Program-made: the position numbers and the translations under genes
Notes under the pieces: generated by a model
Databases searched by the model: none
The model's input: only the letters and a program-made list of their open reading frames with translations
Told to the model about the DNA's origin: nothing
Shown here: positions 52,425 to 64,000 of the stretch, piece by piece
Position numbering within the stretch: position 1 is the stretch's first letter
Layout: each line of letters starts with the position of its first letter
Assembly: GCF_012844225.1 (NCBI RefSeq)
Contig: NZ_JABAGQ010000009.1
Coordinates: forward strand, 124,001 to 188,000
Source: Rhodococcus sp. 105337
GTDB taxonomy: Bacteria; Actinomycetota; Actinomycetes; Mycobacteriales; Mycobacteriaceae
DNA: 64,000 bases
Reading direction: 5' to 3'

Positions 52425-53288
52425 TCAGCTCCCGGCCGGTACCTGCATGTCGGTGGGGAACTGTCCGGCACCACCGGCAGGGATCTGCTCGGTGCCGTCG
52501 ACGGTGCCGCCATCCATCGGGACCGCATCCGGGCCGGGCTCGGACGCATCGAACGGCGGCGGGTTCGCGGGATCGAACGACGCGGGAAGCGTCGAGCAGC
52601 TGGCGCCGACCTCGGGGTAGGCGTACTGGTTCAAACGAAGCGACGCGATGAACTGGTCGATGCGCTCGTCGTCGGCGCTGTCGACCTTGAGCTGGTGACC
52701 CCACGACTGCAACGAGATCGGGGAATCGAGACCGGGGTACGGCGACATCATCGTGTAGGTGCGGCCGTCGACCTTGCCGGCGAGTGCGTCGCGCGCGGCG
52801 TCGTCGACCAGATCCGGGTTGTAGGCGATCCACACGGCGCCGTGCTCGAGCGAGTGCACCATGTTCTCGGTCCGGACGGGCTGGTCGTACACGGTGCCGG
52901 TGCAGGTTGCCCACACCGAGTCGTGCGGCCCACCGAACGGCGGCGAGTAGTCGTACGCCACCCGCTGCGCGGGATCGACGTGCTGGCCCGCCTCGTAGTC
53001 GACCGTGACGACACCGTCGATCGCCGAGGAAGGATCCTGATTGGACTCGGACGGCGACCACGCCGCCATCTCCTGCTGATTCTGGTATTTCGGCACGATG
53101 CTCACCGCGATGACCGCGATCAGGAGGACGACGAGAGCGACGCCTCCGATCATCACCCACGGGATCTGGCGTTGGGAAGGCACGCCGCGCGAACCGCGGC
53201 TCTGCTTCTTGGCGGCCTGGATGGCCTTCGACGACTTGGCTCCGGTTTTCTTGTTACCGGACCCACCACTGACAGAACCGCTGGGCAT
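52425..53288 (-). CDS. DUF3105-family membrane-anchored protein
   Basis: The 287-residue protein has a lysine-rich cytoplasmic N-terminus, one helix (WVMIGGVALVVLLIAVIAVS near 45-65), and an exported domain with YDYSPPFGGPHDSVWATCTGTVYDQP and VHSLEHGAVWIAYNP, the DUF3105 core, followed by a Pro/Asp-rich tail. Conserved His and Cys residues suggest metal binding. The gene is followed by DUF305 and is divergent from argS. The function of the pair is unknown. Confidence 0.85.
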   Translation of the reverse strand: MPSGSVSGGSGNKKTGAKSSKAIQAAKKQSRGSRGVPSQRQIPWVMIGGVALVVLLIAVIAVSIVPKYQNQQEMAAWSPSESNQDPSSAIDGVVTVDYEAGQHVDPAQRVAYDYSPPFGGPHDSVWATCTGTVYDQPVRTENMVHSLEHGAVWIAYNPDLVDDAARDALAGKVDGRTYTMMSPYPGLDSPISLQSWGHQLKVDSADDERIDQFIASLRLNQYAYPEVGASCSTLPASFDPANPPPFDASEPGPDAVPMDGGTVDGTEQIPAGGAGQFPTDMQVPAGS

Positions 53289-53444
53289 CGCTGGTTGCTC
53301 TTTCGACGGGCGGACAAAGAAGATGCGAGCCGCCGAAGCGCGCACGCAACGACAACTCTACGGGCGTCGCGGTGACAGCGGCCCCGGCGTCGGCTATGGG
53401 GGAGCGTCGGCGGCCCTTCGGACGAGCCAATAGGATGAATACCT

Positions 53445-55097
53445 GTGACTCCTTCCGACCTTGCCGAATTGCTCCACGGAACCGCCGCGACCGTCCTCGC
53501 CGATCGTGGTCTCGACGTGTCCGTCCTCCCCGAGACCCTTACCGTCGAACGCCCGCGCAACCCTGAGCACGGCGACTACGCGACCAATGTCGCCATGCAG
53601 GTCGCGAAGAAGGCCGGAGTCAACCCCCGTGAGCTCGCGACGTGGCTCGCCGAGGCGCTCACCGCCGCCGACGGCATCGACTCGGCCGAGGTCGCCGGTC
53701 CCGGCTTCCTCAATATCCGCCTCGCTGCCGACGCGCAGGGAGCGATCGTCGCGAAGGTCCTCGACGAGAACGACGCGTACGGCGCCGGGGACGACCTCGC
53801 CGGTAAGAAGATCAATCTCGAGTTCGTCTCGGCGAACCCCACCGGACCGATCCACCTCGGTGGCACCCGCTGGGCAGCCGTCGGTGACGCGCTCGGCCGG
53901 ATCCTCACCGCACAGGGCGCGGAGGTCACGCGGGAGTACTACTTCAACGACCACGGCACCCAGATCGACCGCTTCACGCGGTCTCTGGTCGCATCGGCGC
54001 TCGGCGAGCCCGCCCCGGAGGACGGATACGCCGGTGCATACATCGTCGACATCGCCGACGAGGTGCTGAAGCAGCGCCCGGACGTGCTGGATCTGCCCGA
54101 CGCGGAGCGCGACGAGGTCTTCCGCTCGATCGGGGTCGAGCTGATTTTCGCCCACATCAAGCAGACCCTCCACGAATTCGGTGTCGACTTCGACGTCTAC
54201 TTCCACGAGAACTCGCTGTTCGAATCCGGAGCGGTCGAGAAGGCGGTCGAGACACTCAAGGCGTCCGGCAACCTGTACTTCTCGGACGGCGCGTGGTGGC
54301 TCAAGAGCACCGATTTCGGAGACGACAAGGATCGCGTCGTCATCAAGTCCGACGGCAACGCCGCCTACATCGCCGGCGACATCGCCTACTTCCAGGACAA
54401 GCGGTCGCGAGGCTTCGACCTGTGCATCTACATGCTCGGCGCCGACCATCACGGCTACATCGCGAGACTGAAGGCAGCCGCCGCCGCGTTCGGTGACGAT
54501 CCCGACACCGTCGAGGTCCTCATCGGTCAGATGGTCAACCTGGTGCGCGGCGGCGAGACCGTCAAGATGAGCAAGCGGGCAGGCACCGTGATCAGCCTGG
54601 ACGACCTCGTCGAGGCGATCGGTGTCGACGCTGCCCGCTACGCGCTCGTGCGTTCCTCGGTCGATCAGAGCATCGACATCGATCTCGAACTGTGGACGAG
54701 CACCACCAGCGAGAACCCGGTGTACTACGTGCAGTACGCGCACGCCCGGCTGTCGTCGATCGCACGCAACGCCGCCGACCTCGGGCTCGGCACCGAAGGC
54801 GCCGACCTGTCGCTGCTCACCCACGAGCGCGAGGGCGACCTCATCCGCACTATCGGCGAGTACCCCCGCGTCCTCGCCAAGGCCGCCGAACTGCGCGAAC
54901 CGCACCGCGTGGCCCGCTACCTCGAGGAACTCGCCGGCACCTACCACCGGTTCTACGACGCCTGCCGCATCCTGCCCCAGGGCGACGAAGAACCCGGCGC
55001 CCTGCACACCGCGCGCCTGGCACTGTGTGCCGCCGCCCGCCAGGTGCTCGGCAACGGCCTCGGACTGCTCGGCGTCTCCGCTCCGGAGCGGATGTGA
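53445..55097 (+). CDS. argS: Arginyl-tRNA synthetase
   Basis: The 550-residue class I synthetase has the N-terminal Add1 domain, [22 protein letters not shown] (the HIGH site reads HLGG, as in actinobacterial ArgRS), [15 protein letters not shown], and the KMSKR loop in [16 protein letters not shown]. The DALR domain follows to the end. The GTG start at 53445 lies 8 nt after TAGGAT, a -10 hexamer, which suggests a leaderless or near-leaderless mRNA. It heads argS-lysA-hom-thrC-thrB, with the lysA start inside its stop. Confidence 0.96.
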   Translation: MTPSDLAELLHGTAATVLADRGLDVSVLPETLTVERPRNPEHGDYATNVAMQVAKKAGVNPRELATWLAEALTAADGIDSAEVAGPGFLNIRLAADAQGAIVAKVLDENDAYGAGDDLAGKKINLEFVSANPTGPIHLGGTRWAAVGDALGRILTAQGAEVTREYYFNDHGTQIDRFTRSLVASALGEPAPEDGYAGAYIVDIADEVLKQRPDVLDLPDAERDEVFRSIGVELIFAHIKQTLHEFGVDFDVYFHENSLFESGAVEKAVETLKASGNLYFSDGAWWLKSTDFGDDKDRVVIKSDGNAAYIAGDIAYFQDKRSRGFDLCIYMLGADHHGYIARLKAAAAAFGDDPDTVEVLIGQMVNLVRGGETVKMSKRAGTVISLDDLVEAIGVDAARYALVRSSVDQSIDIDLELWTSTTSENPVYYVQYAHARLSSIARNAADLGLGTEGADLSLLTHEREGDLIRTIGEYPRVLAKAAELREPHRVARYLEELAGTYHRFYDACRILPQGDEEPGALHTARLALCAAARQVLGNGLGLLGVSAPERM

Positions 55098-56515
55098 ACG
55101 CGCACCCGGCCGGGCCCCGGCACGCAGAGATTCCCCACGCCCCGACCATCGCGGAACGCCCCCGCGACGCGGGTGAACTCAACAATCTCCATGCGCACGT
55201 GTGGCCCCGCAACGCGAGTCGCGGCGACGACGGTGTCCTGCAGATCGCGGGAGTGCCGGTCACCGACCTCGCCGAGAAGTACGGCACGCCGCTGTTCGTC
55301 GTCGACGAAGACGACTTCCGGTCGCGGTGCCGCGAGATAGCCGAGGCGTTCGGCCCGACTGCACGGGTGCATTACGCGTCGAAGGCATTCCTGTGCACCG
55401 AGATCGCGCGGTGGGTCCACCAGGAGGGGTTGTCGCTCGACGTGGCGTCCGGCGGCGAACTCGCGGTCGCGCTGCACGCCGGCTTCCCCGCCGACAAGAT
55501 CGCCATGCACGGCAACAACAAGTCCGTGCACGAACTGCGCAGCGCCGTGGGCGCCGGTGTCGGGCACATCGTGCTCGACTCGATGGCCGAGATCGACCGC
55601 CTCGACGAGATCGCCGGTGAGCTGGGTGTCGTGCAGGACGTCCTCATCCGGGTCACCGTCGGTGTCGAGGCACACACCCACGAATTCATCTCCACGGCGC
55701 ACGAAGACCAGAAGTTCGGTCTGTCGCTCGCCGGTGGCGCGGCCATGGCCGCCATCCGCCGCGTGTTCGCCACCGGCAACCTCCGGCTCGTCGGGCTGCA
55801 CAGCCACATCGGCTCGCAGATCTTCGACGTCGACGGATTCGAACTGGCCGCGCATCGCGTGATCGGACTGCTGCGCGACGCCGTCGCCGAGTTCGGACTC
55901 GACCGGACGGCGCAGATGAGCATCATCGATCTCGGCGGTGGCCTCGGCATCTCGTACATCCCGAGCGACGACCCGCCGCCGGTCGCGGACCTCGCCGCGA
56001 AGCTCACCGACATCGTGCGCAACGAGTCGGCCCTCGTCGGCCTTCCCGAACCCACGATCGCCGTCGAACCCGGACGCGCGATCGCCGGACCGGGCACCGT
56101 GACCCTGTACGAGGTGGGCACCGTCAAGGACGTCGGAGTGGGGACGGGCCACACCCGCCGCTACATCAGCGTCGACGGTGGAATGAGCGACAACATCCGC
56201 ACCTCGCTCTACCAGGCCGAGTACGAGTCGCGGCTCGTCTCGCGGGTCAGCGACGCGGAACCCGTCGTCGCCCGCGTCGTGGGCAAGCACTGTGAGAGCG
56301 GTGACATCGTGATTCGCGACGCGTGGATGCCGTCGGACGTGGGCGCCGGTGATTTACTGGCGGTAGCGGCGACGGGTGCATACTGCTACTCGATGTCCAG
56401 CAGGTACAACCTGCTGCCTCGTCCCGCCGTCGTGGCTGTCAAGGACGGCGTCTCGCGTGTCCTGCTACGTCGGGAAACCGTCGAAGATCTGCTCAGCTTG
56501 GAGGTTACGGAGTGA
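55094..56515 (+). CDS. lysA: Diaminopimelate decarboxylase
   Basis: The 473-residue PLP enzyme has the PLP Lys in [24 protein letters not shown], the phosphate loop [11 protein letters not shown], and [14 protein letters not shown] supplied to the partner active site in the dimer. It makes L-lysine from meso-diaminopimelate. GTG 55094 overlaps the argS stop (GTGA), and its own stop overlaps the hom start. Confidence 0.96.
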   Translation: MNAHPAGPRHAEIPHAPTIAERPRDAGELNNLHAHVWPRNASRGDDGVLQIAGVPVTDLAEKYGTPLFVVDEDDFRSRCREIAEAFGPTARVHYASKAFLCTEIARWVHQEGLSLDVASGGELAVALHAGFPADKIAMHGNNKSVHELRSAVGAGVGHIVLDSMAEIDRLDEIAGELGVVQDVLIRVTVGVEAHTHEFISTAHEDQKFGLSLAGGAAMAAIRRVFATGNLRLVGLHSHIGSQIFDVDGFELAAHRVIGLLRDAVAEFGLDRTAQMSIIDLGGGLGISYIPSDDPPPVADLAAKLTDIVRNESALVGLPEPTIAVEPGRAIAGPGTVTLYEVGTVKDVGVGTGHTRRYISVDGGMSDNIRTSLYQAEYESRLVSRVSDAEPVVARVVGKHCESGDIVIRDAWMPSDVGAGDLLAVAATGAYCYSMSSRYNLLPRPAVVAVKDGVSRVLLRRETVEDLLSLEVTE

Positions 56516-57836
56516 CCAACTCAACGGTGACCGATGCACCGGGGCAGCGCCCCGTCGGTGTAGCGGTGCTCGGCCACGGCACGGTAGGAGCCGAGGTCGT
56601 GCGGATCATCCGTGATGATGCTTCGGATCTCCGTGAGCGCATCGGCGCCCCGCTCGAACTGCGCGGGATCGCGGTGCGGGACCTCTCCTACGACCGGGGC
56701 GTGCCGGCGGAACTTCTCACCACCGACGCCGAGGCGTTGATCACCCGCGACGACGTCGACATCGTCGTCGAACTGATCGGCGGAATCGAACTGCCCCGCA
56801 CTCTGGTGCGTGCGGCACTCGACGCCGGCAAGTCGGTCGTCACCGCCAACAAGGCGCTGCTCGCCGCGTACACCGGTGAACTCGCCGAGGCTGCCGAGTC
56901 ACACAACGTCGATCTCTACTTCGAGGCCGCGGTGGCCGGTGCGATCCCCGTCATCCGTCCTCTGACCCAGTCGCTCGCGGGTGACCGGGTCGACCGTGTC
57001 GTCGGCATCGTCAACGGCACCACCAACTTCATCCTCTCCGCGATGGACGACACGGGCGCCGACTACGCCGAGACACTCGCCGAGGCCGGCCGCCTCGGGT
57101 ATGCCGAAGCGGACCCCACCGCCGACGTCGAGGGCTACGACGCCGCGGCCAAGGCCGCGATTCTCGCGTCGATCGCCTTCCACACGAGGGTGACCGCCAG
57201 CGACGTGTACCGCGAAGGCATCTCGAACATCACGGCGGCGGACCTCACCTCTGCCCGCGCCCTGAACTGCACCATCAAACTGCTCGCACTCTGCGAACGG
57301 GTCTCCGATCCCGACGGCAAGGACCGCGTCTCGGCCCGGGTGTACCCCGCCCTCGTGCCGCGCGAGCATCCCCTGTCGACGGTGAGCGGTGCGTTCAACG
57401 CGGTCGTGGTCGAAGCCCAGTCCGCGGGACGGCTCATGTTCTACGGCCAGGGCGCGGGCGGCGCCCCGACCGCGTCCGCGGTGATGGGCGACGTCGTGAT
57501 GGCGGCCCGGAACCGTGTGCACGGTGGCCGCGGACCGCGCGAGTCCCGATACGCGAAGCTCGATATTGCCCCGATGAGCGACATCGTGACTCGGTATTAC
57601 GTGAATCTGCAGGTCGCCGATCGTGCCGGTGTGCTCTCGGCCGTCGCTGCCGAGTTCGCGAACCGCGGCGTCAGCATCTCCGCTGTGCGACAGGAGGGTG
57701 CCGCAGAAAGCGCCCGCCTGGTGGTGCTCACGCATCGCGCCACCGATCGGGCGTTGGCGGACACCATCGCCGCGCTCGACAAACTCGAATCCGTTATTGC
57801 TGTGACCAGCGTCCTGAGACTGGAGGGATCCGCCGA

Positions 57837-57840
<4 letters not shown>
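56512..57840 (+). CDS. hom: Homoserine dehydrogenase
   Basis: The 442-residue enzyme has the NAD(P) loop [15 protein letters not shown], the substrate region [15 protein letters not shown] and [21 protein letters not shown], and a C-terminal ACT domain ([26 protein letters not shown]) for threonine feedback. M. tuberculosis calls it thrA. It reduces aspartate semialdehyde. Starts and stops overlap the neighbours by 4 nt. Confidence 0.96.
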
Positions 57841-59895
<2,055 letters not shown>

Positions 59896-59941
59896 CGCGG
59901 TTCGTGTCACATCGCACACCGCTGTGCGTGCGCGTCGATTC

Positions 59942-59970
59942 TTGCCCTGCGTCCAGTTCGTCGCTATCCT
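59942..59970 (+). promoter_or_regulatory. Promoter of rho
   Basis: TTGCCC (59942-59947), 17 bp, TATCCT (59965-59970). Transcription would start near 59977, giving a leader of about 260 nt before the rho GTG. Confidence 0.7.
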
Positions 59971-59976
59971 GTGGGA

Positions 59977-60238
59977 AGTCCGCACGTCGTGCGTCCGAAG
60001 TCGCCGGATTCTCCAGGACACTCACTCCAGCTCCATGGGGCGTCGATCCCGGGTCCATCCTCACCTGCTCCCGATTCAGGGGGAGGGCCAGGCCGCACCC
60101 ACCGGATCGGTGTGGTGGCGGACGTGCCGACCGTTCGATTCATGAACTCGTACGGCAATCCCAGCTCAGTGCCAGGAACTGATCTGCGGAACGAACCCTC
60201 GGCTCTGTGTAGAGCAACGAGGGAAGGAAAGGATCTCC
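59977..60238 (+). promoter_or_regulatory. Long rho leader with C-rich stretch and SD-sequestering hairpin
   Basis: The leader has C-rich, G-poor stretches around 60010-60080 that resemble Rho-utilization sequence. A hairpin CCCTCG-GCTCT-GTGT-AGAGC-AA-CGAGGG (60196-60223) has a right arm that runs into GAGGGAAGGAAAGGA, the ribosome site. A short open frame at 60035-60145 has no visible ribosome site. Both features fit autogenous control of rho. No other gene is seen here. Confidence 0.55.
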
Positions 60239-62371
60239 GTGACAGATACGGACCTGATCGCCACATCCGCTCCCGACACCACCGAGTCTGCCGGAGATTC
60301 CGCACAGTCTCCGGTTCGCGCCGGTCGGCGCGGCACCGGCCTGTCGGGCATGGTGCTCGCCGAGTTGCGGACTCTCGCCGCCGAACTCGGCATCAAGGGA
60401 ACCTCGGGTATGCGCAAGGGCGATCTCATCGCTGCGATCAAGGAGCGGCAGGGCGCAGGCGCCAAGCCCGCCCCCGCTGCAGCACAGCCCGCGACCGAGA
60501 CGCCCGACGAAGCCTCGGCTCGCCCCGCGCGTGCTCGCCGTGCCCGCGCCGCCGCGCAGGATGATGCTGCCGTGACTCCGGTCGCCGGCACCGAGCCTGC
60601 GAGCGACAAGCCTGCCGAGACCGGCGCTGTCGCCACCGACACGAAGCCGGAGCGCAACGCCGAGACCGGCGCAGATTCCGAAGGCGAGTCCGACGGACCC
60701 CGGCGTGGACGCGGCCGACGCGGCCGTCGTGGCGCGGACCAGACCGACCAGGGTCAGACCGATGCCGGCGCACCGGCGTCCGAGGGCCACGACCGCGACT
60801 CTCAGGAGCGCGGCGACGGTCATTCTCGTGAGAAGTCGCAGGACCGCTCCGAGGGTGACGGTGGTAACCGGCGCGACCGCAACCAGGGTGACCGCAACCA
60901 GGGTGACCGCAACCAGGGTGACCGCAACCAGGGTGATCGCAACCAGGGTGATCGCAACCAGGGTGACCGCAACCAGGGCGACCGCAACCAAGGCGACCGC
61001 AACCGGAACGACCGCCATCAGGACCGTGACCGGAACGATCGTGACCAGGGTGATCGCAGCCAGGGCGACGGCAACAACGGTCCGCGCCAGGACAACCGGG
61101 CGGGCGACGACGAGGAAGGCGGCCGCGGCCGTCGTGGGCGTCGCTTCCGCGAGCGCCGTCGCGGACGCGAGCGCGGCGAGGGCGGCGGCAGTGCCGATCG
61201 TGAGCCCGAGATCCGCGAGGACGACGTGCTCCAGCCGGTCGCGGGCATCCTCGACGTGCTCGACAACTACGCGTTCGTCCGGACCTCCGGCTACCTGGCC
61301 GGCCCCAACGACGTCTACGTGTCGATGAACATGGTGCGGAAGAACGGCCTGCGCCGCGGCGACGCCATCACCGGTGCCGTGCGTGTGCCCCGCGAGGGTG
61401 AGCAGGCCGGCAGCCAGCGCCAGAAGTTCAATCCGCTCGTGCGTCTGGACACGGTCAACGGTGGGGACGTCGAGGCGGCCAAGCGCCGTCCCGAGTTCAA
61501 CAAGCTCACACCGCTGTACCCGAACGAGCGACTGCGACTCGAAACGCAGCAGAACATCCTGACCACTCGTGTGATCGACCTGGTCATGCCGATCGGCAAG
61601 GGACAGCGCGCGCTTATCGTCTCGCCGCCCAAGGCAGGTAAGACGACGGTCCTGCAGGACATCGCGAACGCGATCGCCGTCAACAACCCCGAGTGCTACC
61701 TCATGGTGGTGCTGGTCGACGAGCGTCCCGAAGAGGTCACCGACATGCAGCGTTCGGTGAAGGGCGAGGTCATCTCCTCGACCTTCGACCGTCCGCCGTC
61801 AGACCACACGTCCGTGGCCGAACTCGCGATCGAGCGCGCCAAGCGCCTCGTCGAAATGGGACGCGACGTCGTCGTGCTGCTCGACTCGATCACTCGCCTC
61901 GGCCGCGCGTACAACAACTCGTCGCCGGCGTCGGGACGCATCCTGTCGGGTGGTGTCGACTCGACCGCGCTGTACCCGCCGAAGCGGTTCCTGGGCGCGG
62001 CACGCAACATCGAGAACGGTGGATCGCTCACCATCATCGCCACCGCGATGGTGGAGACCGGCTCCACGGGCGACACTGTGATCTTCGAGGAGTTCAAGGG
62101 CACGGGTAACGCCGAGCTCAAGCTCGATCGCAAGATCGCCGAGCGTCGCGTGTTCCCGGCGGTGGACGTCAATCCGTCGGGCACTCGTAAGGACGAGCTC
62201 CTCATGAGCCCCGACGAGTTCGCGGTCGTGCACAAGCTGCGCCGCGTGCTCTCCGGTCTGGATTCTCATCAGGCGATCGATGTGCTCATCGATCGGCTCA
62301 AGAAGTCCAAGACGAACATCGAGTTCCTGATGACGGTCGCGAAGACCGCCCCGGGAGCTCTGGAAGACTGA
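60239..62371 (+). CDS. rho: Transcription termination factor Rho
   Basis: The 710-residue Rho has an N-terminal helical domain ([25 protein letters not shown], residues 35-60), a disordered Arg/Asp/Gly-rich insertion of about 250 residues, the cold-shock-like RNA site from about 327 ([19 protein letters not shown]), and the hexameric ATPase with SPPKAGKTT at 462-470, then the later [16 protein letters not shown]. The insertion has eight RNQGD repeats (residues 214-253). Large insertions are typical of actinobacterial Rho and increase RNA binding. GTG 60239 follows AAGGAAAGGA. Confidence 0.96.
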   Translation: MTDTDLIATSAPDTTESAGDSAQSPVRAGRRGTGLSGMVLAELRTLAAELGIKGTSGMRKGDLIAAIKERQGAGAKPAPAAAQPATETPDEASARPARARRARAAAQDDAAVTPVAGTEPASDKPAETGAVATDTKPERNAETGADSEGESDGPRRGRGRRGRRGADQTDQGQTDAGAPASEGHDRDSQERGDGHSREKSQDRSEGDGGNRRDRNQGDRNQGDRNQGDRNQGDRNQGDRNQGDRNQGDRNQGDRNRNDRHQDRDRNDRDQGDRSQGDGNNGPRQDNRAGDDEEGGRGRRGRRFRERRRGRERGEGGGSADREPEIREDDVLQPVAGILDVLDNYAFVRTSGYLAGPNDVYVSMNMVRKNGLRRGDAITGAVRVPREGEQAGSQRQKFNPLVRLDTVNGGDVEAAKRRPEFNKLTPLYPNERLRLETQQNILTTRVIDLVMPIGKGQRALIVSPPKAGKTTVLQDIANAIAVNNPECYLMVVLVDERPEEVTDMQRSVKGEVISSTFDRPPSDHTSVAELAIERAKRLVEMGRDVVVLLDSITRLGRAYNNSSPASGRILSGGVDSTALYPPKRFLGAARNIENGGSLTIIATAMVETGSTGDTVIFEEFKGTGNAELKLDRKIAERRVFPAVDVNPSGTRKDELLMSPDEFAVVHKLRRVLSGLDSHQAIDVLIDRLKKSKTNIEFLMTVAKTAPGALED
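60878..60997 (+). repeat. Eight 15-bp tandem repeats inside rho
   Basis: CGC AAC CAG GGT GAC is repeated eight times with only GAC/GAT, GGT/GGC and CAG/CAA changes (all synonymous), coding RNQGD. A ninth, divergent unit (RNRND) follows. The frame is kept, so it is a coding repeat that can change length by slippage. Confidence 0.95.
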
Positions 62372-62379
62372 CATCGGGG

Positions 62380-62398
62380 CCCGGGAATTTTTCCCGGG
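62380..62398 (+). terminator. Hairpin after rho
   Basis: CCCGGGAA, loop TTT, TTCCCGGG: a perfect 8-bp stem 8 nt after the rho stop, without a following T-run. It may be a weak terminator. A CATAAT hexamer (62412-62417) after it could be the -10 for rpmE. Confidence 0.45.
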
Positions 62399-62490
62399 GC
62401 CAGGTGTTTGGCATAATCGAACGGCTCAGTCCGGCTCCGGTTCACGTCTTCGATCCGCGAAGGCGACCCGGCGGCCACGAAAGGGACACC

Positions 62491-62724
62491 ATGAAGGCAG
62501 GAATCCACCCCAACTACGTGGCGACAACCGTCGTCTGCGGTTGCGGCAACACGTTCGAAACGCACAGCACCAAGGAGTCGGGACGGATCACCGTCGAAGT
62601 CTGCTCCAAGTGCCACCCGTTCTACACCGGCAAGCAGAAGATCCTCGACACCGGCGGCCGCGTCGCCCGCTTCGAGGCTCGCTACGGCAAGCGTCCTTCC
62701 AAGAAGGCCGACGCCGACAGCTAG
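62491..62724 (+). CDS. rpmE: 50S ribosomal protein L31, zinc-binding form
   Basis: The 77-residue protein has MKAGIHPNY and the zinc ribbon CGCG (first Cys pair) with [13 protein letters not shown] (second pair), so it is the zinc-containing C+ form. ATG 62491 follows GAAAGGGACACC. It lies between rho and prfA exactly as in M. tuberculosis. An intrinsic terminator follows. Confidence 0.96.
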   Translation: MKAGIHPNYVATTVVCGCGNTFETHSTKESGRITVEVCSKCHPFYTGKQKILDTGGRVARFEARYGKRPSKKADADS

Positions 62725-62731
62725 CTGTCAC

Positions 62732-62779
62732 GCCGACGCCCGGTTCTGTCTTCGTCACAGGCCGGGCGTCGGCTTTTTT
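62732..62779 (+). terminator. Intrinsic terminator of rpmE
   Basis: GCCGACGCCCGG (62732-62743), an 18-nt loop that can pair internally, CCGGGCGTCGGC (62762-62773), then six T residues. Rho-independent and strong. Confidence 0.9.
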
Positions 62780-62895
62780 GTTCCACCGGTGTACCGGCGC
62801 GGCCGGGCACCCCTCGATACACACTCGTCGAGCGCCGCAGCACCCAAGCAGGCGCACGGCATCGAAGCACACAGCATCACAGAGCGGAGCGACCC

Positions 62896-63975
62896 ATGGC
62901 GGGGCAGACCAAGCCGTCGGCCATCGACGACATCCTGGCCGAATACGCGGGTCTGGAACAGCAATTGTCCGACCCGGCGCTGCACAACGATCCGTCGATT
63001 GCGCGCAGGGTAGGGAAGCGGTTCGCCGAGCTCGCCCCGGTCATGGCCACGTACACCAAGCTGACGGCCGCGCGCGACGACCTCGGAGCCGCCCGTGAAC
63101 TGGCCGCCGACGACTCCGCCTTCGCCGACGAGGTGAACAAGCTCGAAGAGCAGGTCGCCGAACTCGACCGCACGCTCACCGATCTCCTCGCGCCCCGCGA
63201 TCCGCACGACGGGGACGACGTGGTGCTCGAAGTGAAGTCCGGGGAGGGCGGCGAGGAGTCCGCCCTGTTCGCGGCCGATCTCGCGCGCATGTACACCCGC
63301 AACGCCGAGAACTCCGGCTGGCGTGTGGAAGTCCTCGGCGCGACCTATTCGGATCTCGGCGGCTACAAGGACGTCACCCTGTCCATCAAGTCGAAGACCG
63401 ACGTCCGGGACGGCGTATGGTCGCGGCTCAAGTTCGAGGGTGGGGTGCACCGGGTGCAGCGCGTCCCGGTGACCGAATCGCAGGGCCGCGTGCACACCTC
63501 CGCGGCCGGCGTCTTCGTCTATCCCGAACCCGACGAGGTGGAAGAGGTGCAGATCGACGAGGGCGATCTGCGCATCGACGTGTACCGCTCGTCCGGCAAG
63601 GGTGGGCAGGGCGTCAATACGACCGACTCCGCCGTCCGGATCACCCACCTGCCGACGGGGATCGTCGTCACGTGTCAGAACGAGCGGTCGCAGTTGCAGA
63701 ACAAGGCCCGTGCGATGCAGGTTCTCGCCGCGCGTCTGCAGGCCGCAGCCGAAGAAGCAGCGGACGCGGAGGCCTCGGCGGGCCGTGCGAGCCAGGTGCG
63801 CACCGTCGACCGCTCCGAGCGCATCCGGACCTACAACTACCCCGAGAACCGCATCACCGACCACCGCATCGGCTACAAGGCGCACAATCTCGACGCTGTG
63901 CTCGACGGAGACATGGATGCGCTTCTCGACGCGCTCGCGGCCGCCGACCGGCAGGCCCGGCTCGCCGCCGAATAA
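62896..63975 (+). CDS. prfA: Peptide chain release factor 1
   Basis: The 359-residue protein has the GGQ motif in [10 protein letters not shown] at residues 236-238 and the RF1 stop-codon reading region with [15 protein letters not shown]. It reads UAA and UAG. The start ATG 62896 follows GGAGCGACCC. It ends 25 nt before the window edge. A GTG at 63980 could open the next gene, which in relatives is the prmC/hemK methyltransferase that modifies this GGQ, but too little is visible to call it. Confidence 0.96.
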   Translation: MAGQTKPSAIDDILAEYAGLEQQLSDPALHNDPSIARRVGKRFAELAPVMATYTKLTAARDDLGAARELAADDSAFADEVNKLEEQVAELDRTLTDLLAPRDPHDGDDVVLEVKSGEGGEESALFAADLARMYTRNAENSGWRVEVLGATYSDLGGYKDVTLSIKSKTDVRDGVWSRLKFEGGVHRVQRVPVTESQGRVHTSAAGVFVYPEPDEVEEVQIDEGDLRIDVYRSSGKGGQGVNTTDSAVRITHLPTGIVVTCQNERSQLQNKARAMQVLAARLQAAAEEAADAEASAGRASQVRTVDRSERIRTYNYPENRITDHRIGYKAHNLDAVLDGDMDALLDALAAADRQARLAAE

Positions 63976-64000
63976 GCGCGTGCCCCGCCGCGTCGGTGGC

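Noticed and set aside
53394-55007. Long minus-strand open frame opposite argS
   Set aside because: It mirrors the argS codon pattern and has no ribosome site or recognisable domain.
60035-60145. 36-codon open frame in the rho leader
   Set aside because: No ribosome site or conserved features are visible, so I did not call it a gene.
60878-60997. Regular short repeats suggesting a CRISPR array
   Set aside because: The 15-bp units are contiguous, have no spacers and code for RNQGD inside rho.
63980-64000. Possible start of the next gene (prmC/hemK) at GTG 63980
   Set aside because: Only seven codons are visible and no clear ribosome site, so it cannot be supported from this window.

Overview
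The window is high-GC actinobacterial DNA, most likely Rhodococcus or a close member of the Mycobacteriales. The evidence is the exact argS-lysA-thrA-thrC-thrB-rho-rpmE-prfA order known from Mycobacterium, a wax ester synthase, a mycothiol-dependent-isomerase-type protein, bkdABC and CysNC genes of mycobacterial form, KstR-like operators, frequent GTG/TTG starts and several promoters that imply leaderless mRNAs. About 64 protein genes and one tRNA are packed with few gaps, many as ATGA or GTGA overlaps. I saw no insertion sequence, prophage, CRISPR array or rRNA.

Left part (1-14 kb): a YbjN/TY-Chap-type protein cut by the edge, an ArsR-SRPBCC pair with paired operators, a hormone-sensitive-lipase-type esterase divergent from a wax ester synthase, a TPP-riboswitch-controlled thiamin pyrimidine salvage operon (tenA-thiY-thiX-thiZ), a small adenylation-domain-like protein, a type B carboxylesterase, and a minus-strand run of DUF488, zinc ribbon, class III-like sirtuin, HIT, mycothiol-dependent isomerase-type, peptidase E and GNAT genes.

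Middle (14-36 kb): a three-gene proton-translocating transhydrogenase (pntAA-pntAB-pntB), an MFS exporter, branched-chain 2-oxoacid dehydrogenase genes (bkdABC) divergent from an Lrp regulator, a thioesterase and BenE transporter, a sulfurtransferase, a secreted DUF5995 protein, a leaderless divergent pair (AroE-like and enoyl-CoA hydratase), a secreted HNH protein, a methionine aminopeptidase divergent from an XRE regulator with two matching operators, a SNF2 helicase (HelZ type) with a SWIM partner, and an ABC ATPase with a large membrane partner.

Valine and sulfation region (36-51.5 kb): a complete distal valine degradation operon (mmsA, acyl-CoA dehydrogenase, HIBYL-CoA hydrolase, mmsB, enoyl-CoA hydratase) ending in an intrinsic terminator. 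Next come a MarR gene, then a sulfotransferase, an SDR and a DUF1214-type protein in the order I recall for M. tuberculosis Rv3529c-Rv3531c. These are divergent from an IclR regulator, which is followed by cysD, a cysN-cysC fusion and a cysQ fused to an NTF2-like domain. Two sequences that fit the KstR half-site pattern lie in the two intergenic gaps around the IclR gene. Together the genes could make PAPS, transfer its sulfate and recycle PAP, possibly under steroid-catabolism control.

Right part (51.5-64 kb): tRNA-Arg(CCG), DUF305 and DUF3105 genes, then the argS-lysA-hom-thrC-thrB operon, rho with a long disordered insertion containing eight RNQGD repeats and a structured leader, rpmE and prfA.
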